Shown: piece after piece, positions 10,101 through 21,567 of the stretch
Numbering within the stretch: position 1 is the first letter of the stretch
Layout: every line of letters begins with the position of its first letter
Assembly (NCBI GenBank): GCA_039090855.1
Contig: CM077011.1
Coordinates: 34,615,501 to 34,679,500 of the forward strand
DNA: 64,000 nt
DNA from: Macrothele yani
Taxonomy: Eukaryota; Arthropoda; Arachnida; Araneae; Macrothelidae
Reading direction: 5' to 3'
Translations under genes and position numbers: made by a program
The notes under the pieces: generated by a model
The model's input: the letters and a program-made list of their open reading frames with translations, nothing else
Databases searched by the model: none
What the model was told of the DNA's origin: nothing

Positions 10101-11108
10101 TCAATTAATGATATAATGCCAGTTTTGTTCGATAACCTTTTGCCATCTTTCAGTGAGCTGAAAGATGGCAAAAACTCGTGGCGAAAAACTGTACAAGGTG
10201 CTGATTTACAGCCTCATCTGAATTGAACGTTACACGCAAGGGCTGTTGAAGAGAGCGAAACAAGGGGAAGTCTGACGGCGCAAGGTCAGACGAGTATACT
10301 GGGTATGGCAACACATCCCACCCAAGCTCCAAAAATTTTTAGTGGGTGATCAAACTTGTGTGTGGTCTCACGTTGTCGTGATGGAACACAACACTTTTAC
10401 GATGCACGAGCTCTGGACGTTTCTGGATGATGCATTCGCTCAAACTGTCCAATTGTCGACAATACACATTCGAATTGATTGTTTGGTTCCGTGGTAGGAG
10501 CTAGAAAAACACGACACCTCTAAAATCCTACCACACTGAGACCAGAGCCTTCCGCTGATGAACGTCTGCTTTGGATGTCGTTTGAGGCGAAGCAACACGT
10601 CGGGACCAAGACCGTTTGGCAGCACATTGTTGTTAACAATCTACTTTTTGTCACCAGTCATCAGTCGCTTTAAAAAAGGATCGTTTTCTTCACGTTTAAT
10701 GAGCATATCGCAGATGTTTATACGTGCCGCCAATTGAGCTTCTTTGAGTTCATGAGGAACCCACACATCGAGCTTGCTTACGTATCCCAACATCTTCAGG
10801 TGGTTGTGAATGCTTGAATGATCGATGTGTAATGTGTCTGCGATCTCTCGTGTCGTGTAACAAGGGTTGGACTCTATCAGTGCCTTGATTTGGTCGTCAT
10901 AAACCTCGGTGGGCCTCCCCGACCGAGGAGCATCGTCGAGGTCAAAATCACCAGCAACGAATTTTGCGAACTACCGCTGGCACCGACGCTCTTGTAGAAC
11001 ATTATCACCGTACACTTTACGCAACTTTTCACAAGCTTGACGCGCGTTCTTCCCTTTACGGAAGTAAAACAGTAAAATATGGCGAAAATGCACAGTTTGG
11101 TCTTCCAT
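10101..11108 (-). pseudogene. mariner transposase pseudogene
   Basis: Mariner-type transposase (DD34D). From the start: MEDQTVHFRHILLFYFRKGK (first helix-turn-helix), SGRPTEVYDDQIKALIE, then VSKLDVWVPHELKEAQL (WVPHEL signature), TGDKK followed by a stop where TGDEKW is expected (first Asp region, Glu to Lys), and YSSDLAPSDFPLF (third Asp). The second-Asp segment is not readable as such. Several stops and frameshifts occur. The C-terminus is interrupted by a 36-bp perfect hairpin. The start codon sits at the family position, about 60 bases inside the element-proximal region. No activity is possible. Confidence 0.88.
10138..10173. repeat. Perfect 16-bp hairpin in mariner C-terminus
   Basis: TTTTGCCATCTTTCAG, a 4-base loop TGAG, then its exact reverse complement. 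The right arm encodes the expected mariner C-terminal residues; the left arm replaces sequence that should encode the preceding residues. This looks like a template-switch mutation, not an original feature of the element. Confidence 0.85.
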
Positions 11109-11500
11109 CTTCAACTTGATGTCAAATCTCCGCAAATCAACCAAATCGCTCACTATTCCTTTTAGACTGCAGCTATAACCGGTACCTGTCGAATGCCATA
11201 ACAGAGCTGCGCATGCTTCTAGTACTTCCCAAATCGCCCAACAGCCATCGGGTGCCAAAATACGTCATGATTTTCCCGACAACCCAATAAAATGAGTAAT
11301 TCGAGAGTACATATTTATTTACTTACAACACATTGCATTTATTCGTATCACTCACGACCACGCCGAGCCACAGTCCTGTACATACTTAGTGGAACCAAAT
11401 CATAACAAAAAACAATAAGATTTACTGATTCCTGACACTGAGTGGTACTTAGGTAGGAGAGTTAATGAATGTCATTATCGTAAAACCAATGAAACAAATA

Positions 11501-12626
11501 CAGACCGTAAGTTGAAAGTTTTGCAATCATTGCATAAAAGACACACCCGGCTAATTAGGGAACTTTCGCTTTACGAGTCTGAACACGACCATCACGCTAC
11601 CCAAGCAACACAAAACATTTGTGATCCAAAAGGGAAAGGCTCCGTGGACCACAGCACCGCAACCAGATGGTTGAAAAAATTTCTCTCAGGTGACAGAAAC
11701 CCCGACGATCAGCCAAGGTCTGGTTGGCCGCGAATCGTGGATTCGGAGGCCGTGCGCCAAGCCGTAGAGATAAATCCGACAACCAGCACTCGGAGATTAT
11801 CAGGCGAGCTGAGCATATCACAGACCACCGTGGTTCATCATCTTCAGGACCTCGGCAAGGCCTACATGAGCTGCCGCATTGTCCCTCACGAACTAAGGCC
11901 AGCTGAAGCAAACCTCCGAGTGGAATTGTGCACGTAACTCCTGGAAAACTCGCGCGATGTACGTTTCATCAAGAGAATTGTTACGTGCGATGAAAAGTGG
12001 GTCTATTTCCGTAATCCTAACACACAACGGCAGTGGTTGAGCGCGGGCCAGCTTCCAGAACCTGTTGCCAAACGTAGGCGCTTCGAGCACAAGGTGATGC
12101 TCTGCGTCTGGTGGAATTTCGAGGGGATAGTCCATTACGAATTTGTTCCAGACGGTCGGACCATCAACGCCAACCTCTACTGTGAACAGCTGGAGCGGAT
12201 GTATGACGTTTTGGAAGAGAAGTACCCGGCACTGCTGAACAGAAATCGCGTTCTCCTACAGCAGGACAACACTCGGCCTCACACCTCGCGAACGACCCAG
12301 AAAAAACTCCAGGAACCTGAGGGGATCGAACTGATGCCACACCCGGCATCTAGTCCGGATCTTGCCCCGTCGGATTCCGGTCCATGACCCACTTTTTTCG
12401 CGGGCGGCACTTCAACAACCAGGAGGAGGTGGCAGCTGGGTGAAGGAGTTCTTCGCCTCGAAGGACAAGAATTGCTTCCGCCGCGGAATCGAAGAACTGG
12501 CAGACAGATGGCTATAGATGGTGGAACACGATGGCCTATACTTTGAATGCTAGTCAGCTTTCGTCGTAAAGGTACGTATGAAGATATAGAGTGATCCAAA
12601 TACTGCGAAACTTTCGACTCACTCTG
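11501..12626 (+). mobile_element. mariner element, second family
   Basis: 1,126 bp with imperfect inverted termini (left CAGACCGTAAGTTGAAAG, right CTTTCGACTCACTCTG) and TA on both sides (11499-11500, 12627-12628). The short 5' leader suggests a small internal deletion near the left end. It is a different lineage from the mariner immediately to its left. Confidence 0.82.
11512..12553 (+). pseudogene. mariner transposase pseudogene
   Basis: The reading frame is largely retained. It shows TATRWLKKFLSGDRNPDDQ (helix-turn-helix), SISQTTVVHHLQDLGK, SCRIVPHELRPAE (WVPHEL equivalent), VTCDEKWVYFRNPN (first Asp), LLQQDNTRPHTSRTTQ (second Asp) and HPASSPDLAPSD (third Asp), so the DDD triad is present. 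A stop at 11935-11937, another within the last 15 codons, and a frameshift near 12385 break it. The C-terminal segment FFASKDKNCFRRGIEEL is SETMAR-like. The N-terminus is shortened, and the annotated start is the first in-frame ATG, not necessarily the original one. Confidence 0.88.
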
Positions 12627-13177
12627 TATTTATTACACTATGGCGGCGGCAATAGTAAGCATTTCGACTGTTTAGTTTTTAAAGAACGTTTACTCTTATT
12701 GTTATATATTATTCATATTTAGACGAACGTGAGAAACGAGACTGACACCAATGAAATGAAATGTGATGTAGCTACGACAGTCCATATGCGCATGTGCAAG
12801 CTAAAATCTGACCTCAAGATAAAAAGAAAAGCTGAATTACAAGTGTTAATGAGGGATATTGGTAACGTTTGGTGTAGAATATCTACAGGCTATAACCCCA
12901 TCGTGTTATACAATATTTTAAAGCTTTTGTAAATAGTAGACCCCCGCCCCCCAATCTCAAGCGGGTTCAAAGGAATCAAAATTTCGGTACAATGCGACGT
13001 TTTCGAGATTTTTGAGAAAATCAATCTAGTGGCTCACCGATTATTGCATCAAAATGCATTTTTGTAATGGCTTTTTACATTTAGAATAAGTTTCTCGTAA
13101 TTTACGAGATTACAATGAAACATTGTGACGTTTATGTAAAACGTGACGAAATAATGTTCGGCGATAGTTTAGCAAAA
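12627..13177. other. Unassigned stretch between elements
   Basis: No recognised repeat. A 67-residue frame at 12729-12932 has a basic, Lys-rich composition but no family signature. Left edge is a mariner TA, right edge is a Tc1 TA. Confidence 0.4.
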
Positions 13178-13341
13178 TACACTGGCGGAAAGTGAAAAAA
13201 GAACACCAAGAAGGAGACATCTGATACCAACGAAATTTATACAGCATAATAACGGAATACCGAGGGTAACGTCAAAACATTATGACAAAATACAGCTGTA
13301 TTTGCTGGTAAACTAAAAAATAACATTTCCATGTAACATGG

Positions 13342-14362
13342 TTAGTACGAGGTTGAACCGCCATGAACTGCGTCACACTGTGCAATTCTGGTATGGAGTC
13401 TGTCGTACAGATGTTGGATGTAAGTTTGGGGTATTGAGCTCCAAGCATCCTCAACCTGGACGCGTAAATAGGGGATGGTCGTGGCTGGCCGTGGAGACCG
13501 GAAAAGTCGTTGTCCCATAAAATCCCACACGGGCTCAATGGGGACAAATCCGGTGAACGTGCAGGCCATGGAAATTGTCTCACACCCTGAAGTGCATGTT
13601 GCGTTGCACGTGCCGTGTGTGGGCGTGCGTTATCTTGCTGGAAAACACCACGATGGACCGACCTTACAAATGGCACAACAACGGGCTGAATGATGTTGTT
13701 GTTGTAGGAGGTGCTGTTTAACGTACACGGTACAAACACTAGTTGTGTACGGGAGTGATAGCTGATCGCTCCCCACACAGGAGACCAGGTGTAGGCCCTG
13801 TGTGTCGCTGGCCGATGCAAGAAGGGTGGAGACGCTCCCCTGTGCGTCTGCGAACACGCATACGGCCATCGGAGGCCCCCAAGCAGAATCTGCTTTCATC
13901 GCTGAACACGACAGATCGCCATTGCGTTCTTCAGTGCAGACGTTGGCGACGCCACTGTAGCCGTTCCTGACGGTGAACTGGAGTCAGAGGTACACATGCC
14001 AGAGGCACACGTGCACGTAGTCCTGCATCTAGTAGACGGTTGCGGACTGTTAGCACAGTCACCTCAGGTGCAACGGCAGCTCGGATTTGCGTCGCAGTGT
14101 ATGTTCTGCTTGACAACGCCGCTCTTCTTATGCGTCGATCGGTCCGCTCATCAGCCAGTCTGTGACTCTCGGTTCCACGTCTTCTCGTGTGGGAATGTTC
14201 CTCGGACCATCTATGCCACCATCGTACCACCACCGATACTTCCCGTCCAATTCGCTCCGCAATACGACGATACGACCACCCGGCCTCGCGGAGTCCGACT
14301 AGACAACCTTGCTAAAAGTCCGATAACTGCTGAAATCATACACGTCTTCCATGTCCAGGCAT
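13342..14362 (-). pseudogene. Tc1-like transposase pseudogene
   Basis: From ATG at 14362 downward: MPGHGRRV, stop, FQQLSDF, stop, then VGLREAGWSYRRIAERIGR and VVVRWWHRWSEE (two DNA-binding helices), QIRAAVAPEVTVLTVRNRLL, FSDESRFCLGASDGR (first Asp, ~13890), VFQQDNARPHTARATQHAL (second Asp, ~13640) and PIEPVWDF (Glu, ~13540), ending HGGSTSY. Stops and at least two frameshifts inactivate it. The second Asp and Glu are separated by 32 residues rather than the usual 34, as in its relative at 23.9 kb. Confidence 0.88.
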
Positions 14363-14925
14363 TGCAGCTTCTTCTCAGTTAGTGAACTGGGGTACAGCAC
14401 AAGGCTGTACACTGTTCTGCTGAAACCCATATTATGGGTCAGCCAAGGCACTATGATCATCGAAGTGAAACACACACACACACACACACAAAGGAAAGGA
14501 AAGGAAAAGAAACTACTTACCTTACTTACCAAACTCGGAAGACGAAGCACAAGCAATAACACTTCCAGGGAAGAAGTATATCTGAAAACAGGGTGGATGT
14601 GCTTAGAGAAAAAGTGGACCCACATCTAAGCACCTCCAACTAAAACAAAAGCATGAAAAGTCATTTGTCACCCCCTCCCCGCCCGAGAGGCATGACAAAG
14701 ACGCAGGAAGTGGTCTGAACTGTCGTCCGAGAGGCACACCACCTGCCACAGACAACAGACAGAACAAAAGCGCGGGCCAAGCATAGACAAATGCAGACAA
14801 AGACAATATATACACAGTAGAAAAGCATGTAAATACAATTCATGATGCAAGCACAGGATCTAGACAAGCAAGTAAAAAGAGCAGCAGTAGGTCAGGCATG
14901 CGACATGCTCCAACAGAAAACACAT

Positions 14926-17900
14926 TTAGAACCGAAAGCAGAGCACATTATTGCGTAGGGAAACCAGCCGAGGCCAACAAAGCCATCGGACGCGAAAAAC
15001 GTCTTCCGGCCAGTGGTGAAAGTCGGAAATCACCCTCTCACGCAATCTCATCTTGACAAAGAGGGCGACCACATCAGGCCTTTTCGAATAAAGCCTAACG
15101 TGGTCAGACAGAACATTATCATGTAACACAGTACAAGCAGTAGCAAGGATCACCTTTAAACCATAAGCACGCTGACCGGAAACAGGTAGCGGGTGCTTAA
15201 AAACAATAATTTTAAAATTACACATATTAACAGAAATCCATCTAGACAAAAGTTGCCAAACCTTTCGAACAAAATTACATTCCACAAATCGGTGGAATAA
15301 AGACTCCGGCTGTCCGCAGTGGGGACAGTCCGGGAGTCGACGACTCCCCAACGAAAACGGGAATCACGGGTGAAAATCACCCCATGGGCCAAGCGCCACT
15401 GCAGGTCACGCACACGACCTTCCACACCCGCAAACGAAACATTGGCCCATGCTACCCTCTAGTTCATCCCCAAGGCGGAAACCTGCTCTGAATGTGAGGA
15501 GCAAAGGATGGCAAGAATACATTATAAAGGGCATCGGGTTCATGCCAAGAGGAACATCTGATGTTCTGGCTAGTTAACAATCTAGCCTCACAAATGGTAG
15601 TGCCATGTGGTCCACCGGGCCTCGGAGCTCTAGGCCCAAGGTAGTTACAAGCAAAAGAAAATAACCTAAGATTATAGGAAATGAAATAACACGCGAAGTT
15701 AAAGCTAGGATGTGAATCGCTTTTCGGGATGTAGGCCACATTAGAAACCATCAACGCGTGACACCACGCAAGAATGTGCCGAACACCTAGTCCCCCCGAT
15801 GGACTGGTTGAACCAGGCAATCCCGAGAAAGGACAGGTCTAGTTCCCCAAACAAATAAAAAAATTAGAGAATTTAGAGCCAAAAGGACCCTGTACGTCGG
15901 GGGTTGTAGGGTACCGCAAAAAGCAATTTTGGAAACCAAGAGACTGTTAGCCAATTTAGCCCTATTAAAAAAAGAAATTTGGCAGCCCTCCCACAGAGCA
16001 CATTCTGACGTGAGCTTCTGTTGAACAGAGCGCCACGTCTTGCGGTGAACCCCTTTTTATCAAAGTAAACACCGAGGATCCTTATGTGATCATCGGTTGA
16101 GCCTACAAACTGCAAACCGTCAGGTGACCAATCCCCAAAACACACGGCTTTAGTTTTATCCACATTCAAAACAGCGCTTGCACTGTCCGCATAAACATCC
16201 TAAACATGAAACAAATTTCTCAAGGAAATCTCATCCCGAAGGAAGAGAACAACGTAATCTGCATACGCAAGGTATTTGAGCTCAGCTGTTGTAAAGCTCG
16301 AACCCGGAACTGGGATGCCAGAGATATTCGTTGCAGATTGAATCTTTTTAAGGAGAGTTTCAATGCTCAGTACGAACAGTGCAGAAGACAACGGGCAGCC
16401 TTGGCGGACCCCTCTCCGGATGGGAAAGCAGTCCGTAGGCTGACCGTTGACTCGGATAAAACTAAAGATATCAGTATACAAGACCTTCACCATGTGTACA
16501 AAATCTTGGCTAAAGTTACAAGCCTCCAGCAGGGTCACAAGGTACTTGTGAGAGACCCTGTCAAAGGCTTTGCTCTGATCCAAAGAAAGGATACAGCACT
16601 TCAACCTCTTGCGGTCGAGGTAGTGAATACCGTCCCGCACGAGGACTAAATTTTGAAAAATTCTCCTCCCCGGGATTCCAGAAACCTGGCACACGCCTAC
16701 TAGGCCAGAAACAACCCTAATCAGTCGGTTAGCAAGGACTTTAGCCAAAATCTTATAATCGTAATTGAGAAGAGTGATGGGTCTCCACTCTCCCAAATGA
16801 CAACCAGGACCATCAGACCGCTTGTTAACCAAAACGATCTGACCAAGCCGCATCGTCGTGGTTAAATGCCCAGTTGACAGAACATGATTAAAAACATCAC
16901 ATAGAGGTTCAGCAAGCAAATCAACAAAACGTTGATAAAATTCGACATGGATGCCATCAGTACCCGGACTGCGACCATTACGCAAGCCGGCAATGGCTTG
17001 CCTCACCTCAGAAATACGGACAGGGCCCGATGTAAGCACAGAAGCCGCGGCGTCGAGTTGGGTCACGTCAGTGACCCAAGAGTCGACGGACGACTGCTGC
17101 ACTTCATCAGATGCAAACAGGTCTCTGAAATGCGAGAAAACCAAATTGTGCATTTCTGGTTGAGAGGTCACGAAGCGTGACTCATGCTGTAAGCCAGAAA
17201 TTACCTGGGAAATAATTTTGTTTCTGCGAGATTTTGCAAAAAACTTGCAAGTGAAATCTCGTTTTCCAAATTTTGTGAAATAGAGTCCTGTGTGCATCTT
17301 TGGCCGGTTTTACAATATAAATCTGTCAACTGAGCTTGAAGTTCAGCAATCATACCAGCATTCTGCGCTCCCATTTGCTGCCCGGCTTTGCATGCACGCA
17401 ACATACAGACAAGGCGAGTTCGCTCTAAAAGCCGCTGACGAGCCGAAAGTTTCCCCTGAAGTTGTAAATAAGACTTCACTTTAAGTTTAACCCCCTCCCA
17501 CCACTCATCAGTGTGATGAGTCTCAGACTGAATTTCACCCCGAAGCAACCTCTCAAGACCCTGAAGGATGTTGTCATCTTCGAGAAGATTCAGATTCATC
17601 CTCCACGGGCCCTGAGTTCGTGTCCGGGCCCCTGTTAGAACGATCTCACCAGAAACGGCACGATGGTCACTCACACAGAGAAACACAGAATTAACATCAC
17701 AATGAACAAAAGACACAAGGTCACAATCCCCAGGGCCCCCCACAAGAATCCTGTCCAGGCCATCCGTCCAAGTCCAGTCGAAGACCCCAGGGTGAGTAGA
17801 ACGCCAGGCGTCCACCAGCCCCGCCCCCGACATGAACCCGGGTAAAGACAGCCCGGGACGAGTCCCCCTGCCAGGTATCCTCCTGTTTATCAAGAGGCTC

Positions 17901-18350
17901 CGTTACAAGATTATAGTCACCCCCCAAAATGAGGAAGTCTTCACCACCCCCAAAAAATAAAGGAAGACTCCTGAGGAATCTACCCCGTTGTGCGGGTTCC
18001 AATGGCACATAGGCTGAAATAACGCGAATTTTGAACTCAGCGAGGGCAAAGCTGACAGCAGCCACTCGACCCTCGTCATCATATTGAAATTTCAGTTGTC
18101 GACCCTTGAAGTTAGGGTTGACAATAATTCCGACGCCCCTGCGACTAGTCGGAGAAAGACTAAACCAGCACGGGGCATTAGTGTAATGACGAAAATCCGA
18201 AACATGCCTAAAATTGTGAAAAAATGTTTCCTGGACACACAGGATATCAATATCCTGGGTCATAATCCAGCCGATGAGCCAACGCCTTACTGACCGGGAC
18301 CGAAGTCCCTGAATATTTAATGTTGATACTTTAAGGTTGAAGGTTAAGCA
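14926..18350 (-). pseudogene. LINE ORF2: endonuclease-reverse transcriptase, broken
   Basis: ORF2 of a Tx1-like LINE, which nicks target DNA and reverse-transcribes the element RNA. In order: apurinic-type endonuclease (STLNIQGLRS, DILCVQETFF, LILGGDYN, CVSDHRAV); reverse transcriptase (GRSPGTDGIHVEFY, WRPITLLNYDYKILAKVLANR, LDQSKAFDRVSHKYL, RRGVRQGCPLSSALFVLSIE, LAYADYVVLFL); and a C-terminal knuckle (CPHCGQPESLFHRFVEC). The YADD box reads YADY, so a catalytic Asp is lost. Frameshifts lie near 17840, 17297 and 16050, with a stop at 16200 and others later. No convincing start ATG precedes the endonuclease; the first in-frame Met is at 18263, inside the domain. Confidence 0.88.
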
Positions 18351-18441
18351 GATAATTGAAATACAAAAATACCCAAAACAAAGGTCCGTAAGGAGGGTAG
18401 ATTCAAATTAGCCCACCCGTTTTAGAAACGTGGACCGGCAC

Positions 18442-19957
18442 TTAGAACTGACGATGCCAATCTCCAGAGGTGGAGCGGTTGCGATTCCGGCGACGGTTCC
18501 GTCGGCGGCTACTTGGGGGAAGTTCCCCTTCCTCCAGTTGGACGGGAGATCTTTCCCCACGGCCAGGATGAACACTTGCCGAACGGCTGCCGCGAGTCCT
18601 GCCCTCCGAAGATGGAGAGGACTGTCGTTGTTGACGGAAGAAATGGTCAGCAGGACGAGTCTCTCTGGAAGGAGTAACATTGTGGATGGTAACAGAAACA
18701 CGTCCCGGCGGCCTGCTGGAATGGATGACGGGTACAACTTTGTCCCCGGAAGTGGAAGGGTGGGAGACAGTTCCGACAGGAGAGGTGAAAGCAACATAAT
18801 CAACGGAATCTATGTAAATATTGTCATCATCCGAAATAACCTCTGTAAATGCAACAGTGGTAACAAGTCCGACTTGGGCGTCAGGAGAATCAGGTGAATG
18901 AGGCTCAGGGACTTCGGTACATACGTTGGGCGTCCATGGGAGGCTCAGACTTAATAACAACAGCCGATTCAACGGCAAGAGGCAGTGAGGTGACCTCTGT
19001 AGATGGAATTTCAAGAACCTCAAGATCTTGCACTGGTGAAACAGCAGAAGAAGCTCCAGGCTCGACGCAGCCGTCAACAACCAAGGTCTCTTGATTAACA
19101 GAAGTCACAACATTCTCGGAAGGCGGATCGACAGGTATGATAACCGGTAATTTTAAAGAAGCAACATGTTCCGGGTCCATGGTAACAACTGCATCGGGAA
19201 CACCAGAGTCCCCGGGAACAACAATAGTACTGGTGGAGGGTAGCTCTGGAAACTCCTCATTGAAAACAAGGGGAGCTTTTGAATGCCTAGCTACAACATC
19301 TGCGGAGGATGACAGGGTGCATCTGGATTTGGTGTGAGAATCCGCACCGCACTTGGAGCAGGTTTGCTCGCACGAGATCTCTAAGTGCTCCTCCGTACTA
19401 TAGTTGGGGCAAGCTCGAGACGGGCACTGAGGAGCAATGTGGCCAGCATTACCGCATCTACGGCATGTGCGTATCATGCCGGCATATGTGACCATGGCCT
19501 TCCAACGGCCCACTTGAAGGAAATTGGGTACTGGCTTTGTCATACGCAGTCGAACAATTCTTGTGCCTGTTTAAACATGTTCCAGACCTTTGAGTGTGTG
19601 CCGCTCATTCTGAATGGGGGTGACAATCTCCCCATATCCAGTAAGTGCCGCAGAGATCTTCTCATTAGGGATGTCAATGGGCACGAGTTTGACATAGACG
19701 GTACGAATGCTGTCATCTACTGGCGAAATGTTCACCGCAACGTCCTTGTAGGCTGTCAAGGGGTGCTCAAGGTAGTGCAGTGCTTGTGCAGCAGTTTAGA
19801 AACGCAATGTGAAAAGTCCATTGTTAAGTCGCTGAACTGTGTGCAAATGTTCCGGATGGTCAAGTTTGTCGACTAATTCCTTAAGAATATTGACATTGGG
19901 GTACTTCCCATTATGAGTAACCTGAATGGTTTCAGGTCGGTTCAGAAAGTTCGCCAT
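18442..19957 (-). pseudogene. LINE ORF1: gag-like nucleic-acid-binding protein, broken
   Basis: ORF1 of the same LINE, expected to coat the element RNA. It opens MANFLNRPETIQVTHNGKYP at 19957, has a stop after ~52 codons and another at ~19575, then continues in frame to two zinc knuckles CRRCGNAGHIAPQC and CSKCGADSHTKSRC (both C-x2-C-x4-H-x4-C) near 19460 and 19330. A Pro/Ser/Thr-rich acidic tail follows, with a frameshift near 18910, ending in an Arg-rich segment (RRRNRRRNRNRS) before the stop at 18442. The start was chosen because it follows the presumed 5' UTR and begins a family-like fold. Confidence 0.82.
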
Positions 19958-20524
19958 TCCGGAGGCACGGAGCCCCGGTTGGCCTGGAACCGGAAAACAA
20001 AAATAAGCTTCTAACTTGAAGTTTAAAGAACAAGAAAATAAAAATAACTCACAGTCAAATCCTTGACGACCACAAACTATATGAGAATTACTTAGTGGTG
20101 AAGCAACTCAACTCCATGCAGCAAATAATGAGAAGGATTTCTCCCACGTACTTTGCTCTTCACTACTGCACGAGACCGAAAATACGTATGTACACCGTCT
20201 TCTGCAGGGCCTTCGCACGTGTCCGTACGCCGACGACTGATTACATTCACTTCGCCGTACTCCTTAAATACCACCGAAGATAATTTGCATATTATGCCGT
20301 GCTGTGGCGTAAGCGCTCACCGGTTGGTCCCGAAATTAACATCACACATACGTAAACTCGACCCCATTAACATATGTAAATTTCATGATCGTCCGCCAAT
20401 TCCTTCTTGGTGTTCTTTTTTCACTTTCCGCCAATGTATATTGTTGAGTAACAATAAAATGAAGTATTGTAGAGTCACGATCAAATTTGGACAATGGCTT
20501 TGACAATGACTCACCGTTACCCAT

Positions 20525-21060
20525 TTTTTACGCTTTCCAACTATATGTTGAAGACGCGTAAAAAATGTCCTTCCTTCCGTCTGTCTGCCCGTCCGTCCGT
20601 TCGCACGATAACTCGTGTAAAAATGGTTCCATTTCGATTAAATTTTTGTCTGTTGTAGGGGACAATCTGGGGAGAAACACTATTGGAAATGGACGAAATG
20701 GGGTCAAAGGTCAGGACATAGGCCCGGGATTCTTTCCATCACCTTTATGCGTCGTAACTTACGTAAAAATGTTTCGATGGCGACAAAACTTTATCATGTT
20801 GTTTTGGAGGTATACTGAACTGGTTCTGTTAAATATTATCGAAATGGGGTCAATGATCAGGGCACAGGAGCGAGATTAATTCCACAGCCGTTATCCTCAT
20901 AACCTGAGTAATAACTTGAGTAATGATTCCAGGTATGTTGGAAAGTGTATCATAATCAATGTATTGTAAGAGTTTACTAACTTTTCCGTTACATCGAATT
21001 TTTTTCTTCGGATTTACTTTACTTCTGTCGGGAAAGACACATAGCGTCAAAAAGGAAAAT
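20525..21060 (+). repeat. Hairpin-headed repeat family H1, copy 1
   Basis: Begins with TACGCTTTCCAAC...GTTG...GCGTA, able to fold into a short hairpin, then TCCGTCTGTCTGCCCGTCC, then ~120-bp degenerate units with CGATAACTCGTGTAAAAATG and GAAATGGGGTCAAAGGTCAG. Further copies lie at 32398-33660. No coding function is recognised. Confidence 0.7.
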
Positions 21061-21301
21061 GTTTGAAGGTATGCTGCAGGATTATGCCCACCCTAACACA
21101 GGCGCGGAATGTGCCGACGGGATACCGGGAAAATTTCCAGTGGGCTGCCATATTTTGGGCCATCAGACCTTAAGCTAACTCAATAATAAAAAAGTATATA
21201 TACACAACTTGTCCCAAAACAACTGAGAATGTTTTTATAAAAAATGTGGAATACTGCGTTCAACCTTGGCACGAGTCTGGAAAAAACGGTAGCCGTTGTA
21301 A

Positions 21302-21467
21302 ATAAATAAATCCATCGCTCTTTCCACGTTAAGCAACGCACAGCAACGGAAAAATTGTTATTAGGCCATGATACGCGTAACCAGGCACTATTCCCCGATG
21401 GCGGCCTAATAACAATTTTTCGGTTGCTGTGCGTTGTTTAACGTGGGACGAACGATGGATTTATTTT
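21302..21467. repeat. Palindromic repeat (foldback family F)
   Basis: ~65-bp arms (21302-21366 and 21402-21467) in inverted orientation around a 35-bp centre; they contain TTAAGCAACGCACAGCAAC and its complement. The same arm sequence occurs in the foldback cluster at 28.4-29.3 kb, so this is a solo miniature member. Confidence 0.8.
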
Positions 21468-21567
21468 TTCAATATTCGACGTGGGAGAAGTTAAGAAAAC
21501 GTTTTATTGTGAGAAATCGTAATGTTACATGGTACGTTTATTTTTTTAGGGAAAAATAATTCATTAT

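Larger units (their letters stand above)
10032..11287 (-). mobile_element. mariner element, complete termini
   Basis: 1,256 bp with imperfect ~35-bp inverted termini (left TTGGGTTATCGG, right CCGACAACCCAA) and TA on each side (10030-10031, 11288-11289). Length and architecture are those of a full-length mariner, with one minus-strand gene that is dead. Confidence 0.88.
14390..20095 (-). mobile_element. Tx1/L1-like LINE, near full length
   Basis: A non-LTR retrotransposon on the minus strand, ~5.7 kb: 5' UTR (20095-19958), ORF1, a ~90-bp gap, ORF2 and a 3' UTR (14925-14390) with a CA/TG microsatellite near 14470. It lies in the leader of a Tc1 element. The exact ends are uncertain by up to ~100 bp; a short possible duplication TTCAC..CTAA occurs at both sides. 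Both ORFs are broken. Confidence 0.8.
13180..20436 (-). mobile_element. Tc1-like element split by a LINE
   Basis: The left terminus (CACTGGCGGAAAGTG, 13180 on) and right terminus (CACTTTCCGCCAATG, ending 20436) are inverted repeats matching over ~35 bp with one mismatch, each next to TA (13178-13179, 20437-20438). They are 7.26 kb apart because a ~5.7-kb Tx1-like LINE sits in the 5' leader. Without it the element would be about 1.5 kb, normal for Tc1. Both termini therefore belong to one insertion. Confidence 0.85.

Noticed and set aside
13996..14382. 128-residue plus-strand frame opposite a Tc1 gene
   Set aside because: Shadow of the minus-strand transposase, whose catalytic and DNA-binding motifs are clear.
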